Below are positions 22,040 to 34,173 of a DNA stretch of 64,000 nt, piece after piece. Source of the stretch: Ceratodon purpureus (lineage: Eukaryota; Streptophyta; Bryopsida; Pseudoditrichales; Ditrichaceae); assembly GCA_014871385.1 (NCBI GenBank), contig CM026426.1:39153799-39217798 (forward strand), in the 5' to 3' direction. Numbering within the stretch: the first letter of the stretch is position 1; every line of letters starts with the position of its first letter. The notes under the pieces were generated by a model. The model saw only the letters and a program-made list of their open reading frames with translations. It did no database searches and had not been told where the DNA came from. Made by a program: the position numbers and the translations under genes.

Positions 22040-22865
22040 GTTTTCTAGTCAAAGGTAGATGTTTAGCTTGAGTCGACCTAAATGAGATATAGCGTATTAG
22101 TTGATAGTGTTTATGTTTTGAATACTAACAAATGACAAATATTTTGTTGGAGGGAACACTACTTAAGTATTTCACTCCATTCCTTATTTATCATCTGTAC
22201 CAAATTATAGGCAGCAGTTTAGGTCGAGGCGACCTAAACTACATTTGGCGTTGAAGTTCGTACTTTACGAGTGCAGAATACCAACGAGTCACCTATAGTT
22301 CTTCTTGTAGATTTTTACTTAGTACCCTCAACCGTTGATTCTATATCATATGTACTGGCACATAGCAGCCGTTTAGGTCGAGGTGACCTAAACGACATCT
22401 AGCGTTGAAGTTTCTGGTTTGGATTTTTGAAGTAGAGCTGATAACATACATTTGTTGGCATGGGACTATACTGAAGTCCGTATGTTCTTTGATTGCATAT
22501 CATACTGTGGAAACTGTAGGCAGCTATGTTGGTCGAACAACTTGATTGTTTGTACAGGTCTGAAAGAGCCTGTCACGGATTCAACATTTAAGGAGTGTCG
22601 ACCTAAATTGTATTTCCACACATATATATAATATAAGTTTGCCCAGCATATCCGTTGCGTCCATTTCTTGTTATTCGCATGATGTTCATTTAGGGTGGTT
22701 CGACCTACTTTGTACTTTTTCATATATTTCTAGTAAACCACTACGTTCTTTCATTTCCCATTACTACTGTGTGATCATGTCCCAAATTAATGGAAATTGC
22801 TTATAAGCTTGTCCTTGCCAAGTATGAGACCATTGTGCCCATTTTAGCTCGACCTGACCTAATGC
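22040..22865 (+). repeat. ~155-bp tandem array with AGGTCGA...TCGACCT palindromes
   Basis: Palindromes TTAGGTCGAGGCGACCTAA or close variants occur at 22062, 22218, 22372 and 22843, with weaker ones near 22526 and 22691. Spacing is close to 155 bp throughout. Sequence around the palindromes also repeats ('agcag..gtttaggtcga', 'acat.tggcgttgaagtt'). The array begins just after the stop of the transposase gene. It is probably a subterminal repeat region of the same element. Confidence 0.75.
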
Positions 22866-23404
22866 ATTATTTTGGGAGATGATAAATCTCCCAAAATAAC
22901 AAATATGGTGTTTTATTGGATTACATAACATTTGTCTATTGGTACGCCTTGTACTCTTGAGGTAAGTCATACATCTCTCAAACTATACTTATCATACGCA
23001 TGTAGTTTACATTTGCTGATTTTGGCTAATATTTGTAGTGGTTGTTTTTTTTATAGTTGTACATTACCTTATAACATTTGTAGAATATATAGAAGGTCAG
23101 AGTTACATTTGTAAGGTTTGTATTGTACGAGGTGTATCGTTTATCTAATCTGGGTCAATTGTAGAAATCAGGAGTACATTGTATATTGTACAAGAGTTTG
23201 GAGTGTATCTTACGTACTTTCAGATGTATTCCTTATACAGTTAGGATGTACTAGAAGTAATACTAGCACGACCCATGTTGTGCGCAGTTCAGTTACTTGT
23301 ACACTTTTTTGGGTTCGTAGTATATGTATGTATAGGATTATTCTTTGTACAAAAGGGTTGTACATTGGTCGTAATTTTACTAAATTCTAGATTAGATATT
23401 CACT
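22866..23404. other. AT-rich spacer
   Basis: No gene is supported. Short 'ttgtac' and 'gtatat' runs recur. It could contain an intron or UTR of the downstream K/E-rich ORF. Confidence 0.4.
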
Positions 23405-24627
23405 ATGTGTCTTACATATTTTTTTATATTTGTTTCAAAGATAGCATCCCAATTGTTTGCTCTGCCCACATCAGAGGTCTTTCCTGCAGAATTTACCGAG
23501 GGAGATGCAAGTCAAGCAGTTTGTACCTCGCCCAAGGTAAGCGAGGTTGGTGGTAAGACTAGAGCCTTGGCTATTGAAGGCAAAGAACCACAAGTGAAGT
23601 TGCCGGTGGAGTCTCGGAAAAGAAATGTGGCAGACAAGAATAGCCAAAGGAAGCGTCAGAAGCGTGAGGAGATTTTGTTTTAGTGTTTGGAGGGACAAGG
23701 GGTGCGAGGAAAAATTAGGGAGCCTGAGATTGATTCAGATGAGAAGACAGATGGTGAAGACAAACATCACGTTATGGGGAGACTACCCTCGAGTTCAGAT
23801 ACGACGGTTTTGGGTTCCAAGGACGATGGGGACTCAGACAGGAGAGTTCTGTGGATTTGGGTGAGCGAACTGGAGGGCAAGGTGTTGTGGATGACAAGAT
23901 AGAAGAAATCAGCAAAGGTGCAAAGTTGCCAATTTTCAAATCGTATGATCCCCTCTTCGTTAGTCCTCAGGAGTTCCCAAAGACCAAGGCTGGTTCTGAG
24001 AAGGCCGTTAACTCCCCAGTCGAAGCTACAACTGTCCGAGGAGAGGAGACTGAGGTGGTGGAAGTGGACCTGTTGTGGAGTACACCAACCCCGAGACTAA
24101 GCATTTTCAAGAGTTCAAATACTTTGGGGTTGGAAGTGGCGGTTGAAGAGACAGGCTTTGAGTGTTTGCTGGGTCGGAGCAAGGTAGAGAAGACAAGTGG
24201 AAAGAAGAAGGAGAAAGTGAGCTCCAAGTCGCTACAAACAAAGAAGGTTGTCGTAGAAGAGAAGGGGGTAGATCAGGAGGAGCAACTAGAGGGAGGTGAT
24301 GTAGAGAGACCTGAGAAGGAGCCACAGCGGAAGAAGGGGAAGGATAAATTGAAGGAGAAGCCGGTGGAGGACGACTATAGGGATGAAGATGAAGGCGAGA
24401 AGGAGACTGAATGGGGTGCAAAGTCTAAGAAGAAGCGGGAGAGTAAGGAGGTAGATGATGTGGCAGAGGCAGTCAATGGGGTGGAGAAGGGAAGTGGAGT
24501 GGACCAAGCAAAGGCTAAAGAACCGGGCAATTCAAGGGTAAAAACAAGTGGACAGCTCCAAGCAGAAGCGTGTAGTCAGCAAGGACATGTAGAGAAAAAG
24601 AAGAAGCATAGGCGCAAAAAAGAATAG
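23405..24627 (+). pseudogene. Lysine/glutamate-rich low-complexity ORF
   Basis: Plus frames 23405-23902 (with an in-frame TAG at 23681) and 23851-24627 read together as a highly charged protein: VESRKRNVADKNSQRKRQKREE, then DSDEKTDGEDK, then long K/E blocks (KPVEDDYRDEDEGEKETEW) and a basic end (VEKKKKHRRKKE) at TAG 24627. No folded domain is visible. The change of frame near 23860 falls beside a possible donor (TTGG|GTGAGC). It may be the disordered N-terminal part of the SUVR-like gene that follows about 400 bp downstream, or an independent ORF. Function unknown. Confidence 0.4.
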
Positions 24628-25021
24628 CCTTTCTCACCACTTAAAACTGCTGGAGATTTTCGTATTTTTCTTTTAATGTTGTTCAAGGAAGATGTATGAA
24701 GTCCTTTTGATGTGTATCTTCTCCACCATTGGGGTCTCTAGAATAGGAATGTCGGGCTTCTGCCCTTTTTTACTATTTGTATTGTGTTGTTCTTCGAGAC
24801 TGTGATACTAGACGATTTGTATGGTTCAATTATTTTGTAAGTCTCGTTGTGTGTGTACATTCTGTTTTGACAAGTGTTTGTGCCGTGATTGTGTGTGTAG
24901 AGTATTGTTCTGCATTGCATCTCTTTGAATGCACCGAATTCATCTAGGTTTTTGATAGTGGGGGTGTGTCTTGTTGGGCTGGGGACCATATTAGGCTGAG
25001 TCTTGGTTTGACTTCAAAGAT

Positions 25022-26029
25022 TTGTTCCGGGGCATGGAGCCTATTCCTGATCCTCTCGCTTGTTATAATGTTACTTTGACTCCATTTCATTACATGTCCT
25101 CAAGCATGGTTCACGAAAAAGCCCGGGTAGACCACAGTCTGTATCCCATTCGCCCGGGAGATAGCTCCAAGTGTGGGACGAAGGATTGCTTGACTGCTCC
25201 ACTGCCTTTCGATTGTGCAAAAGAATCGGGAGGGGAATTTGCATATGGAGAAGATGGCCTCCTTAGGGGTTGCTACCTCCAACATGGAATTAGTGACTGC
25301 AGCAGCTGTAAGAACGGAGCAGGCTGTTATTGTCTTGATGTGTCACATGTAGATGCTAGAGGGAGGGGTAGAACACGTCAAGTTCATCGCACTTTTATTA
25401 GAGAGTGTAGTGTGAAGTGTGGCTGCGACCGTAAATGTCGTAATCGCATTGTACAGCAGGGAATGAGGTACCCAGTAGAGGTTTCCACACGGGCGAGAAG
25501 GGATGGGGGATTAGGGCGACCAAGGCTATCCCAGAAGGTGCATTTGTGTTTGAGTTGAGTAGGGAGATTTTGACAAATACAGAGATGGATGTTAGAAACT
25601 TTGCAGTGTAGAAAGGACCCTCTTATGGACTACAACTAGATGCTGATTGGGCTACTGAAAGAACACTTGATGACAACAACGCCCTCTGCTTGGATTCCAC
25701 CTTGTTTGGAAATGTTGCAAGATTTCTAAATCACAGGTTTGTAATATGATGACATGCATTCACTAAGTGTTATTTGATTTCATTAAAATGTCAACTGATA
25801 TTTGTAAACAATTGGCTACAGGTGTGAAGATGCAAAATTTGCTAGACATGCCAGTATTGATTGATGAACGGGACAAGAGCTTTTATCATGTAGCCTTCTT
25901 CACGAAATGTCCGATTCTAGAATTGGAGGAGCTCACATGCGATTATGGCATAGATTTCGACCTTGAAGACCCAGGGTTGCCATCCTTTGCATGCAAATGT
26001 CAAAGCAGCATGTATAGGGACAGAATTTA
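25022..26029 (+). pseudogene. SUVR-type SET-domain histone methyltransferase, decayed
   Basis: Order of domains: pre-SET cysteine cluster (CGTKDC, CYCLD, ECSVKCGCDRKCRNR) followed by VVQQG-like IVQQGM; SET N-part (WGIRATKAIPEGAFVFELSREIL, read in the next frame); LDADW; FGNVARFLNHR at an exon end with donor AG|GTTTGT at 25736; then, after an intron to about 25821, the CEDA motif, FYHVAFFT, ELTCDYGIDF and a post-SET CKCQS. This matches plant SUVR1/2/4 proteins, which methylate histone H3 lysine 9. Damage: one-base deletion near 25490, TAG at 25609, one-base insertion near 25838. The catalytic NHR and DYG motifs are still readable. The upstream start is uncertain. Whether it was host or transposon-borne cannot be decided here. 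Confidence 0.8.
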
Positions 26030-27130
26030 GGCTTGTACTCAACATCACCAAGTCGTGTTTGGAACTAGCTTTGTAGTGAAATGAAGATGAACGATTGAGT
26101 TGTAAAACCTTGGGTCCACTAAAGACGCATACAACATTTTCGAAGAGAAACTTATATACAAGTAATACTTAACTAGTACTAAAAGGTATATTATATGTAC
26201 CTTAAGTACACATACTACAAGTTATACTTTAACAGTACCGAAAGTACATCATCTGTTCATACATTAAGTACTTGTATATAGATAAGATTGGGTAATTTAT
26301 AATTCTAGTACTGGGCGAAAGTTGGGACTACCACGCAGGCCCAACTCTACTTGCACAATCCGGAATAGTTAAGAACAAATGGAACTATACTGGCCAAAAT
26401 TTCCACTTTTATAAAGAACCAAAGACACATCTTGTACAGTCCAAGTACGGAAGAGTTATTTTTACGACTCTAGATAATCGTGCAAATTCTCTAGTGCCTC
26501 TTCACTCATCTATTATAAAATTCATCCCACATAGCGTGTATTTCTCCCTCGTCCATTGGGGACTTGTACTCTGAGAACACCCTGATGAAGAGGTACTGTC
26601 CAACCCTCCTGTCCATGTAGCCTTCTCGAGCCTAGGTAGAACTGCCCTCAGCCTCTATAGAAGGGAAAAGAACATTTCTTTAATCCCATGTTGGATGGTC
26701 CACTTTCGCACATGTGAGCTTGCTGCCCAAACGCCACGCACTATCCTCCTACATGCCACAATTGTAACAAGGATCATTCCCAGGTACAGCATTAGAAAGC
26801 ACCCCAAGGCAACAACAAATTTATCTATGGCTAACTCAGGGTCCATAGCACAGGAAGAGAGGAGCAAACAACACTATCAATCTTACGAGAAGCAAATGGT
26901 TACACACAAAGCAGGTAGCATGTAATAGTCGTGCATTTGTACAAAGACGTGGACTGAGAATCTTTATGAAATCTATAAACAGAATAACGGTCACATAACT
27001 TGAGCAACACGCTCCCTCATCGTTTCAAAATTTACAAAGAGTATTCACAAATACCTTGTACGATGCACAAAAAGCACAATAAGTACATCTAAGTTTTCAA
27101 CTTACAACATGACTATTCATCATTGAATGC
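26030..27130. other. Intergenic spacer
   Basis: No gene is supported. About 26155-26290 is rich in 'agtac' and 'gtactt' words (several 6-8 bp inverted copies) but shows no clean repeat unit. Confidence 0.4.
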
Positions 27131-29007
27131 CTACCAATCTCGTAAAGCATCCTCACAAACCTTCAAGCTCTCTTTGGACATCTTGTATACAAGAGAGCCC
27201 TTAACCCTGTGTGCAGCAAGAATCATTGGAAATTTGCAGGCCCTCACCAAATGCGAATCGACGTGAGCGTCCACTGCTTTGTCACACAACACAAAGGTCT
27301 TGTCGCCACGGCCAAACTTCTTGAAATACTTTGCTCTGATTACCTCGTCGCCTGCACTAAACACGCCCCCGCATGGACAGTTTAAATGCTCTTGCAACTC
27401 AAACTGTCGCTTTGTACACTAAAGAATACAAAAATCGACTCCATATTCATTTTCCTCCTCAACAGGTATCATGAAGTTATCCCCTACATCTACCAAGTTG
27501 CCTAGAGACATGGAGACACCGTCATGCATCCAGTTTGCCTCATCGTCCAACTCCTGTATCACCTCTGCTACTGGACCAACTCTGTCCGGAACCAACCATT
27601 TCACGTCGCAGCCCTGCACATGAGATAAGTTCTCACATTTAGCCCAATCGCAATCAACACAAGGTATACAAAACATGACAAAGATTGAGTCCTCAGCATA
27701 GTAGGGTCGGTGTCGAAGAAGTTCATAATCGGGTAAAGTGCCTTTGAGCCCCGCAGAGTCTTGTAGCGTATGCTTGTGTCACCAAAGTCGACCTCATCTT
27801 CCTCAATGTGCCAAAACACACGAGAAAGGGATGGGGTATTTGTCCGCTTGTACGTGCTTCTAACCCGCTTGGTGTATCTTTCCACCAGGAACACAACAAC
27901 TTGTTCAGCATTCTGCAATGGCCTCGGTGGGTTTTGGATCTGCTCCGAAGTCAAGGCTCTCTTCACAACCGCACCGGCTCCATCCCATTCGCCTTTCCCG
28001 TGAGCACTTTCGAAGTAGCTCCATCGCATCTTGCAACCCTTGGTAAGAATGGGGTATCTTGCCACAAAATACATGGCTGTGGCACACTTGAATTGGGCGC
28101 TTCAACCGTCACTATACACCCAGTGTTCTTCTGGACTGAAGCCAGAATCTTGCAATCAGCCCCAATGCAAGAGCAAACAATGCTGGACATATGCCGAATC
28201 ATGGTCCTTGTGGTCAGACACATAGAAGTGTGTTTGCTTGATGATGTTCTCTCCTTCTCTCCACATGGTAATGTGAACTAGGATAGTGACAGAGGTGCTG
28301 AAGTAATACATACTTTGCACCTCGTTTTGAATTGCAAAACTTTAATTTTCTGCAAAATCAATATGGGAGATGATAACTTCCTCAGGTACATTCTTCATCA
28401 TTTTCTGGCTCTACTCATCTTGCCATCTCGCCCTAAAATTGTGAGTGATAAACGTTGTCACTGTCTTTTCCATCTAGGACAAGAATTTGTCAACGGGTGT
28501 CTCTTTAAAAGCCTCTCTTAGTCGTTTCTTCAGTCTCCCTGTCTTCTTGTCCACGCCCACCTCGTAATACTCAAAGCACTTCCACTTCAATGTGAATGAG
28601 TCAATACCAGCCAACTCTTTGGGACACAAAGGTAATAACTCAAAGCCACAATCAGGACAATCCCCCATGAGGCAATCTAGCTTATGCCAAACATCAAGCT
28701 CCCCTTTGGGACAAACACGAGCTTCCTACATCAAGGTTATGCACTTATAAATCTGACAATGAGCATGACAACCCCCCTCCATATCACTAGCACACACGAA
28801 GCACCCACAATCACAGTTAGACTGTGCATGAAGGCCCCGCACTTTGTCCTTCAAATTGCTCAGACCAACCTTCGTCAGATCCATTTCCACATGGTAGATA
28901 CAACAACAAGTATTCCTCTCTTTTAGCTTTCGCATCCACCAAGGCTTCAACCTTTCGAAAGCTCTCTGACGCACACTACACTTTGGATGCACCTCTATAA
29001 ATTGCAA
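27131..29007 (-). pseudogene. HGKG-family transposase-like gene, decayed copy
   Basis: Minus-strand pieces read in order: HPKCSVRQRAFERLKPWWMRK, CCCIYHVEM, a cysteine cluster (CDCGCFVCAS), WHKLDCLMGDCPDCGFELLPLC, ISHIDFAEN, WVYSDG, then SAHGKGEWDGAGAVVKRAL and LQNAEQVVVFL. The same blocks in the same order are found in the plus-strand gene at 44518-64000. Acidic residues in IDFAEN, SDG and HGKGxxDG could form the D-D-D/E triad of an RNase H-like nuclease; this is inference. Stops: TAG at 28728, 28476 and 28413, TAA at 28344 (in the ENYS motif), TGA at 28104. The tail 27131-27676 adds a cysteine-containing C-terminus. I do not know an official name for the family. Confidence 0.6.
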
Positions 29008-30163
29008 GAAGAACGTTGTCTGTATACTATCATATAATACAAATCAGTATCATGGTACATTAGTACCACTAATAAACAAGAGAAGTACCCTAAACCAGAG
29101 TATAATAACGGATGTGTATGATTTAGAGACATGGTAAACAGCGGCAAATCCCTCCACATATAGTACATGAGGATCTATAGATAATTGCCTAGCGAATAAG
29201 AATAGAAGAGGATTACGTAAGAAATTACTTAGTCATTTTTTGGCGTGGCATCCACCATATGTTCACGTGATACGATAGTGACAATCATCTGACCCAGGGC
29301 TTCGAAAAATTGAAAAGGCCCCCGGGCAACATAAACTCAGATAATGAGTATGAAAACAATTGTAGTCTTCAGCCATGAACAATAAAGAATGGAGAGCGTC
29401 TTGGTCAGTTTTAGATGAGAATAAACTAAATAAGCGTAGGAATTTCTGCTGGAACAATTAGTCGTACAACGGTTGGAGGTATGTGTTATCACGCTACTAA
29501 TGAATCAAAAAAGTGTACATTCAGGGATAGCCATACACATAAAGGGTGAGTGGGAAATTAATTCAGGGTAGCCATGTACATGCATACAACGAAATATAAA
29601 GATATTAATCCATATTGTAAGACGTAAGGTGTTCTAACGTGTAGACTCGATGAGCAACCCCAAGTAAGTATGATCAGATCAGTACAGTCCGACACCGACT
29701 AGTAATTTTTCAGAATGAACAACGGTACTCGACAAATGGACCAAGGAACACCAAAATTCCACCAATTTAAATTGAGTCCATCATGTACCCTTATAGGCCG
29801 AAGGTCGTGGCAGAGTCAGTAAGGAATCCTTCACAAAGACAATGGACTAACATATACCAAAATTTCAATCGACACCTCGTCCACCCACAGTACAGTACCA
29901 GCAGAAACCCCTTTCGTCATTACAAGTTGGGACACGTTAAAATAAATTCATAGAAGAGATAGTGGTGTAAACGAGGCTGGTATGGGGCGAGATGTTGTTC
30001 AGGGCTTGGGAATTTGTGGATGGACGTGAGATATCAAGCTGAGGGTACTTGGCTTTGGTTTGGTTCAAGTTCCAAAGAGAGATCTGTTCGACATATTGAA
30101 GTTCAAATTCGTCTTCAAATTGATTGTCATCCAAATGCGCCTCGTCATCTAGTGGCTCTTCCT
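29008..30163. other. Spacer between two minus-strand transposase genes
   Basis: No gene is supported. I saw no terminal inverted repeats that would separate the HGKG gene from the CACTA gene. Confidence 0.4.
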
Positions 30164-33100
30164 CTAGGATGTTGGCATTGAATTGTTCGATTGGAACTTC
30201 TTCATGCCCTGCATCTGCATGTATAGAGCGGGAAGAACTGCCTTCATGTTGACCACCGGAACGTGTGCTGAGCGTTGCTTGATTGGAACCAGTAGCGCCA
30301 AAAATGTGCAGCTCCCGTTCACCTTGTATTCTTTTTGCACAAGGGTCATGTCGAAGGACAACCTTCCATGAGGGGTCCCTCGAATGTGCAACAAAAGTAC
30401 CTGTGACACATTCCCGAGATAGACATAAGGATTATCATGCTCTGTAGCCTCACGGCAATGATACTGTACTGTCCAAAATCCGTAAGGCACTTTCCTGACA
30501 ACCCTTCGCCCCTGATCTCGGGTCTTAATCCAAGACCCCTCCATAACCATGCATGTCACCCCTCCATACGACACAAAGATTATGTCTTTAAGTATTTCTA
30601 CATCAATCTTGGTACAAGATTCTGATGGTGGTATAGCGGCTATACTGCAATCAAATGCAACTGTATGATGTTGTAATTCAGAGTTACAGGTGAAGTGACA
30701 CCCATAGGCCCACATGGCGCTAAAGCTCCATGCATAGGGGCTTAGAGGACAGTGGAGCGATTCAAGCTCTGAAGAAACTGGGAAATCGTCATGCTTGACA
30801 TTTTGTACATACTCATTAAGCCATGGTGCAAACTTCGGAAACAAAGTCGCTAATTCAGGAGGATACTGAATTAGGGCACCTCTCCGTCGAGTTGTGGAGT
30901 TTGCGTAATGCTCCCTTTGAGCTTGGAACTCACGCTTTTGACCCCGCCACTCCCTACAAAGTTGATACATTAATCGAAATGAGATAACAAGACTTATAAA
31001 GTTCAGGAGTTACAAAGTGGCTCAGCTACTATAATTCAATAGGAGAAGCTGCTTACTCTAGCAATTCTTCCGTATGAATTGAGGGTGAGATGACATATTC
31101 ATGAATCTGATCCATCTCTAGATTGCTCATCACTTTAGATCGCAGTTTTCCCAATAAGCACTTTCCTAAATCTCGTAATTCTTCTTCCGCATCTCAGACT
31201 CTGGACTTGCTGTGTTCATATAGTTTAAAGTACTCGGTGCAAAAACCAAGGCTTTCATCTATCATGTAACCAATAACCATGCCAACCTCTGGCTTTGACA
31301 TGTCGCGTACATATTTGGTTAAAACACCTAGATATTGCTCTACAGAATAGCACCATCTTGAATGGATTGGCTCGCATATCTCCAACTCGTCGACCAAATG
31401 GACTACAAGGTGTGTCATGATATCAAAGAAACCTGGGGGAAAATTTACCTCAAGCAAACAAAGTACTTCAGCAGCACTTGTTCAAAGAGTCTCAATCTTA
31501 GTCACTCGAATAACTTTAGCGCATACTCGCTGAAACAGATTTCCCAACCTCACGATGGTCTCCCGAACTCCTGGAGTTTGCATGTTTTGAATTGCCGCAG
31601 GAAAAATCTAGTGGATTAGAATATGGTGATCATGGCTTTTAAGGCGGTTCAACCTTCTCTCTCCATCATGTTTGGTCAAAGTGGCACTGTACCCACTTGA
31701 CACTTTGGTTGTAGAGACGAGTGACAAAAATCTTGTTTTCTCCGACTCGCTAAACACGTAAGGTGCTTTGGGTTTAATATAATTTCCATGCGCACCGAGG
31801 ACGACATGCAGATGAGGCATTTTACTAGCGTGCTCCATGTCACGTCTTGTCTCCAAGGTATCTTTATGGCCGAATAAGTGTTTCAGCAAATTGTCCAACA
31901 GGTTCCGTTCAATGTGCATCATGTCTAGTGTGTTGCGGATAGGGAGCTCCTGCAAGCAAAATTGCTATGAGTCAGTGAAATTCGGCACAGAATATGTGTT
32001 TATAGTCGGTTCTCTAAGTTTTCTTGCACAACAGATCATAGCTTCTACTTCTATGTATGGCCTTCCCAACCGACTTTAATACAACTAGGTTGACACAATA
32101 TAGATATGGTCACGTCTCTAGGAGTAGAGTATTGCAAGACATGCCCCTCTGAAAAGTTAGACGATCATAATTGCGCCAATTATAGAGACTAAACTCAACA
32201 CAAATTTCATACCTAGTGGGCTACTTAAGCTAATCCCACAATGATTTGATGCACAACCACAATAGTGAAAAGCATTTCAATTAGATGGATAATTTTGAGC
32301 TGTCAAGTTTTAAAAATGTGCAGCGTTTCCAGCAAGACAACATTGAGGTGGACCTAACTGGGCGCTGAATTCGGTAGAACAACTTGGAAAAACCTGCTAC
32401 ATACTGAAAAACCGCCTACATTTATCACTAATATGCACTCAACAATACATTAATTCACGACAGTGAAAACTTTAAGGATTTGACCCATCGACACATCCGG
32501 AGAGCATCATGTTCACCTAATAAATATTATTAGTCGTCAATGTCAAAAGCCATATAAGGAAAACGATTTCTAAACACTGTGACAATCTCACACTACCACC
32601 TCCATCCGGGAGAGAGGATATGGGAACAGAGCATTTGTACGAGCATACATGAGGACTCTCAAATATGAAATCAATCAGAAAAAAACATAGGGGCCGAGTT
32701 GAACCTTCCCGTATGGGAGCTCGTATAGTGCCGAAACCCTCTTGATGCCACATACACGGCAAGGATCTGCAGATGTCGGTGTAGCCCCCAGCTGCATCCA
32801 GCTTTCCCTACGAATGCCCCACTGCATGGCCTCTTCCGCAGTGAATCTTGGGGGAGGGCTTCTTTGCTCACTAAGACCATCAAATTCACGTCGCGGCCCT
32901 CTCCACGCATGTCCAGCTGGTAGAAAACAACGGTGGTGGTCATCGTAAACATTCTTTTGAAGGGAAACAGATCTCCAAGACACTGTATGTGGTCCACAAA
33001 CAGGGCATCCCCTATAGCCTTTAGTTACACAGCCAGCTACCACACCATAAGCTGGAAAATCATGGATAGTCCACAGTAAAATAGCCTTCATATTAAACCG

Positions 33101-34173
33101 ACGGTTCCCTCGAAACATTGAGGCCTCATCTGTAGGAACCCCAGTTTGCCATAGAATCTGCAACTCCTCTAATAGTGACTGCAAATAAACATCAAAGTTT
33201 TCCCCTCTAACGGATTTCTTCCCTGGTATAATCAAACTCAACATGATGAATTGTTTTTTTGTTGTCATCCAAGGAGGCAAGTTCTAGCTCATGATAAGAA
33301 CTGGCCAAGTACTCCACGTGCTCCTCTTAACTGAGAAGGGATTGACACCATCGGTTGCCAATCCAAGCCTCAGATTCCTAGGTTCAAAAGCAAACTCACC
33401 TTGATATTTCCAATCTACAAATTTCCACTGTTGTGAGTCAACTGCTCCCCTCATCACTCCATCCTCACTTGCATGACGGGAATGCCATGTCATGAAGCTT
33501 GCCTGGAGTGGGGTACTATACATCCGCTGAAGACGAGGGGTTAAGAGAAATGTCGAAGTACCTTTGCAACAATCCTTGACCTTCCTACTTGTCTGTAACG
33601 TTGCGCTCCGCACTTAGGACATGCACTTAAGTCTTTGTAATTTGCACCTCAAAACAATATGCAAGTGTCCAGGCCAGGGCAGCAATGTATTGTGTCATAT
33701 GCTAGGCCGAGTTGTTTCAATATCTTTGATGCCTTGTACTCGTTACGTGGTAGTGAGTTCGCTGTGGAGAGCAGACTTATGCTCAGTATCAAGAAAAGCT
33801 CATTGACAGGTTGTTGGAGGCGCCGTGGGTGTGAAGGCAGTTGAGGAGTAACAGAGTGCCCCCAAGCTGTGTTAAACCTGATCCATAACAATGGAGTTCT
33901 AGCACTCTCCTCTAGTAGCTGCTTCTGGCTCGGTGGAGCATTATCCATCGCAGGCAGATTGTCATTGCCTAGAACATCTTCTCTCCCAGCTGGCTCCCTT
34001 TCGACATTAGGAATGTCCCTCCGAAAATCCTCGTCCCTCCCCCTTTCGTTTCCTCCAAGCTGCTGCTCCCCTGGGTCCTGGGCGTGCTGAACTTCCACGT
34101 TGTCTTGGTCGTCATACGCATTCCCCACCATATCATCATATATGTGCACCATATGCTGCACGAGCCCTGTCAT
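30164..34173 (-). pseudogene. CACTA (En/Spm) TNP2-like transposase, decayed
   Basis: Minus-strand blocks in order: N-terminus with LPRNEYKASKILKQLGLAYDTIHCCP (about 33690), a CPKCGAQRY zinc motif, LRLGLATDGVNPFS (33350), the tnp2 core NLPPWMTTKKQFIMLSLIIPG and FNMKAILLWTIHDFPAYGV...CPVC (33280-32950), LPIRNTLDMMHIERNLLDNLLK (31940), a DUF4218 region FPPGFFDIMTHLVVHLVDELE...YFKLY (31450-31194), and the C-terminal part WLNEYVQ...YVYLGNVSQVLLL (30970-30164). Interruptions include TGA at 33649, TAG at 33284 and TAG at 31608, plus stretches with no readable frame that may be introns. The product would cut at CACTA termini. I could not find those termini, so element borders are unknown. Confidence 0.8.

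Noticed and set aside
24107..24421. Minus-strand frame rich in Ser/Pro/Leu
   Set aside because: Antisense of the K/E-rich low-complexity ORF.
30164..34173. CACTA terminal inverted repeats
   Set aside because: CACTA words occur by chance (for example near 28975 and 32590), but none forms a matched inverted pair flanking the TNP2 gene.
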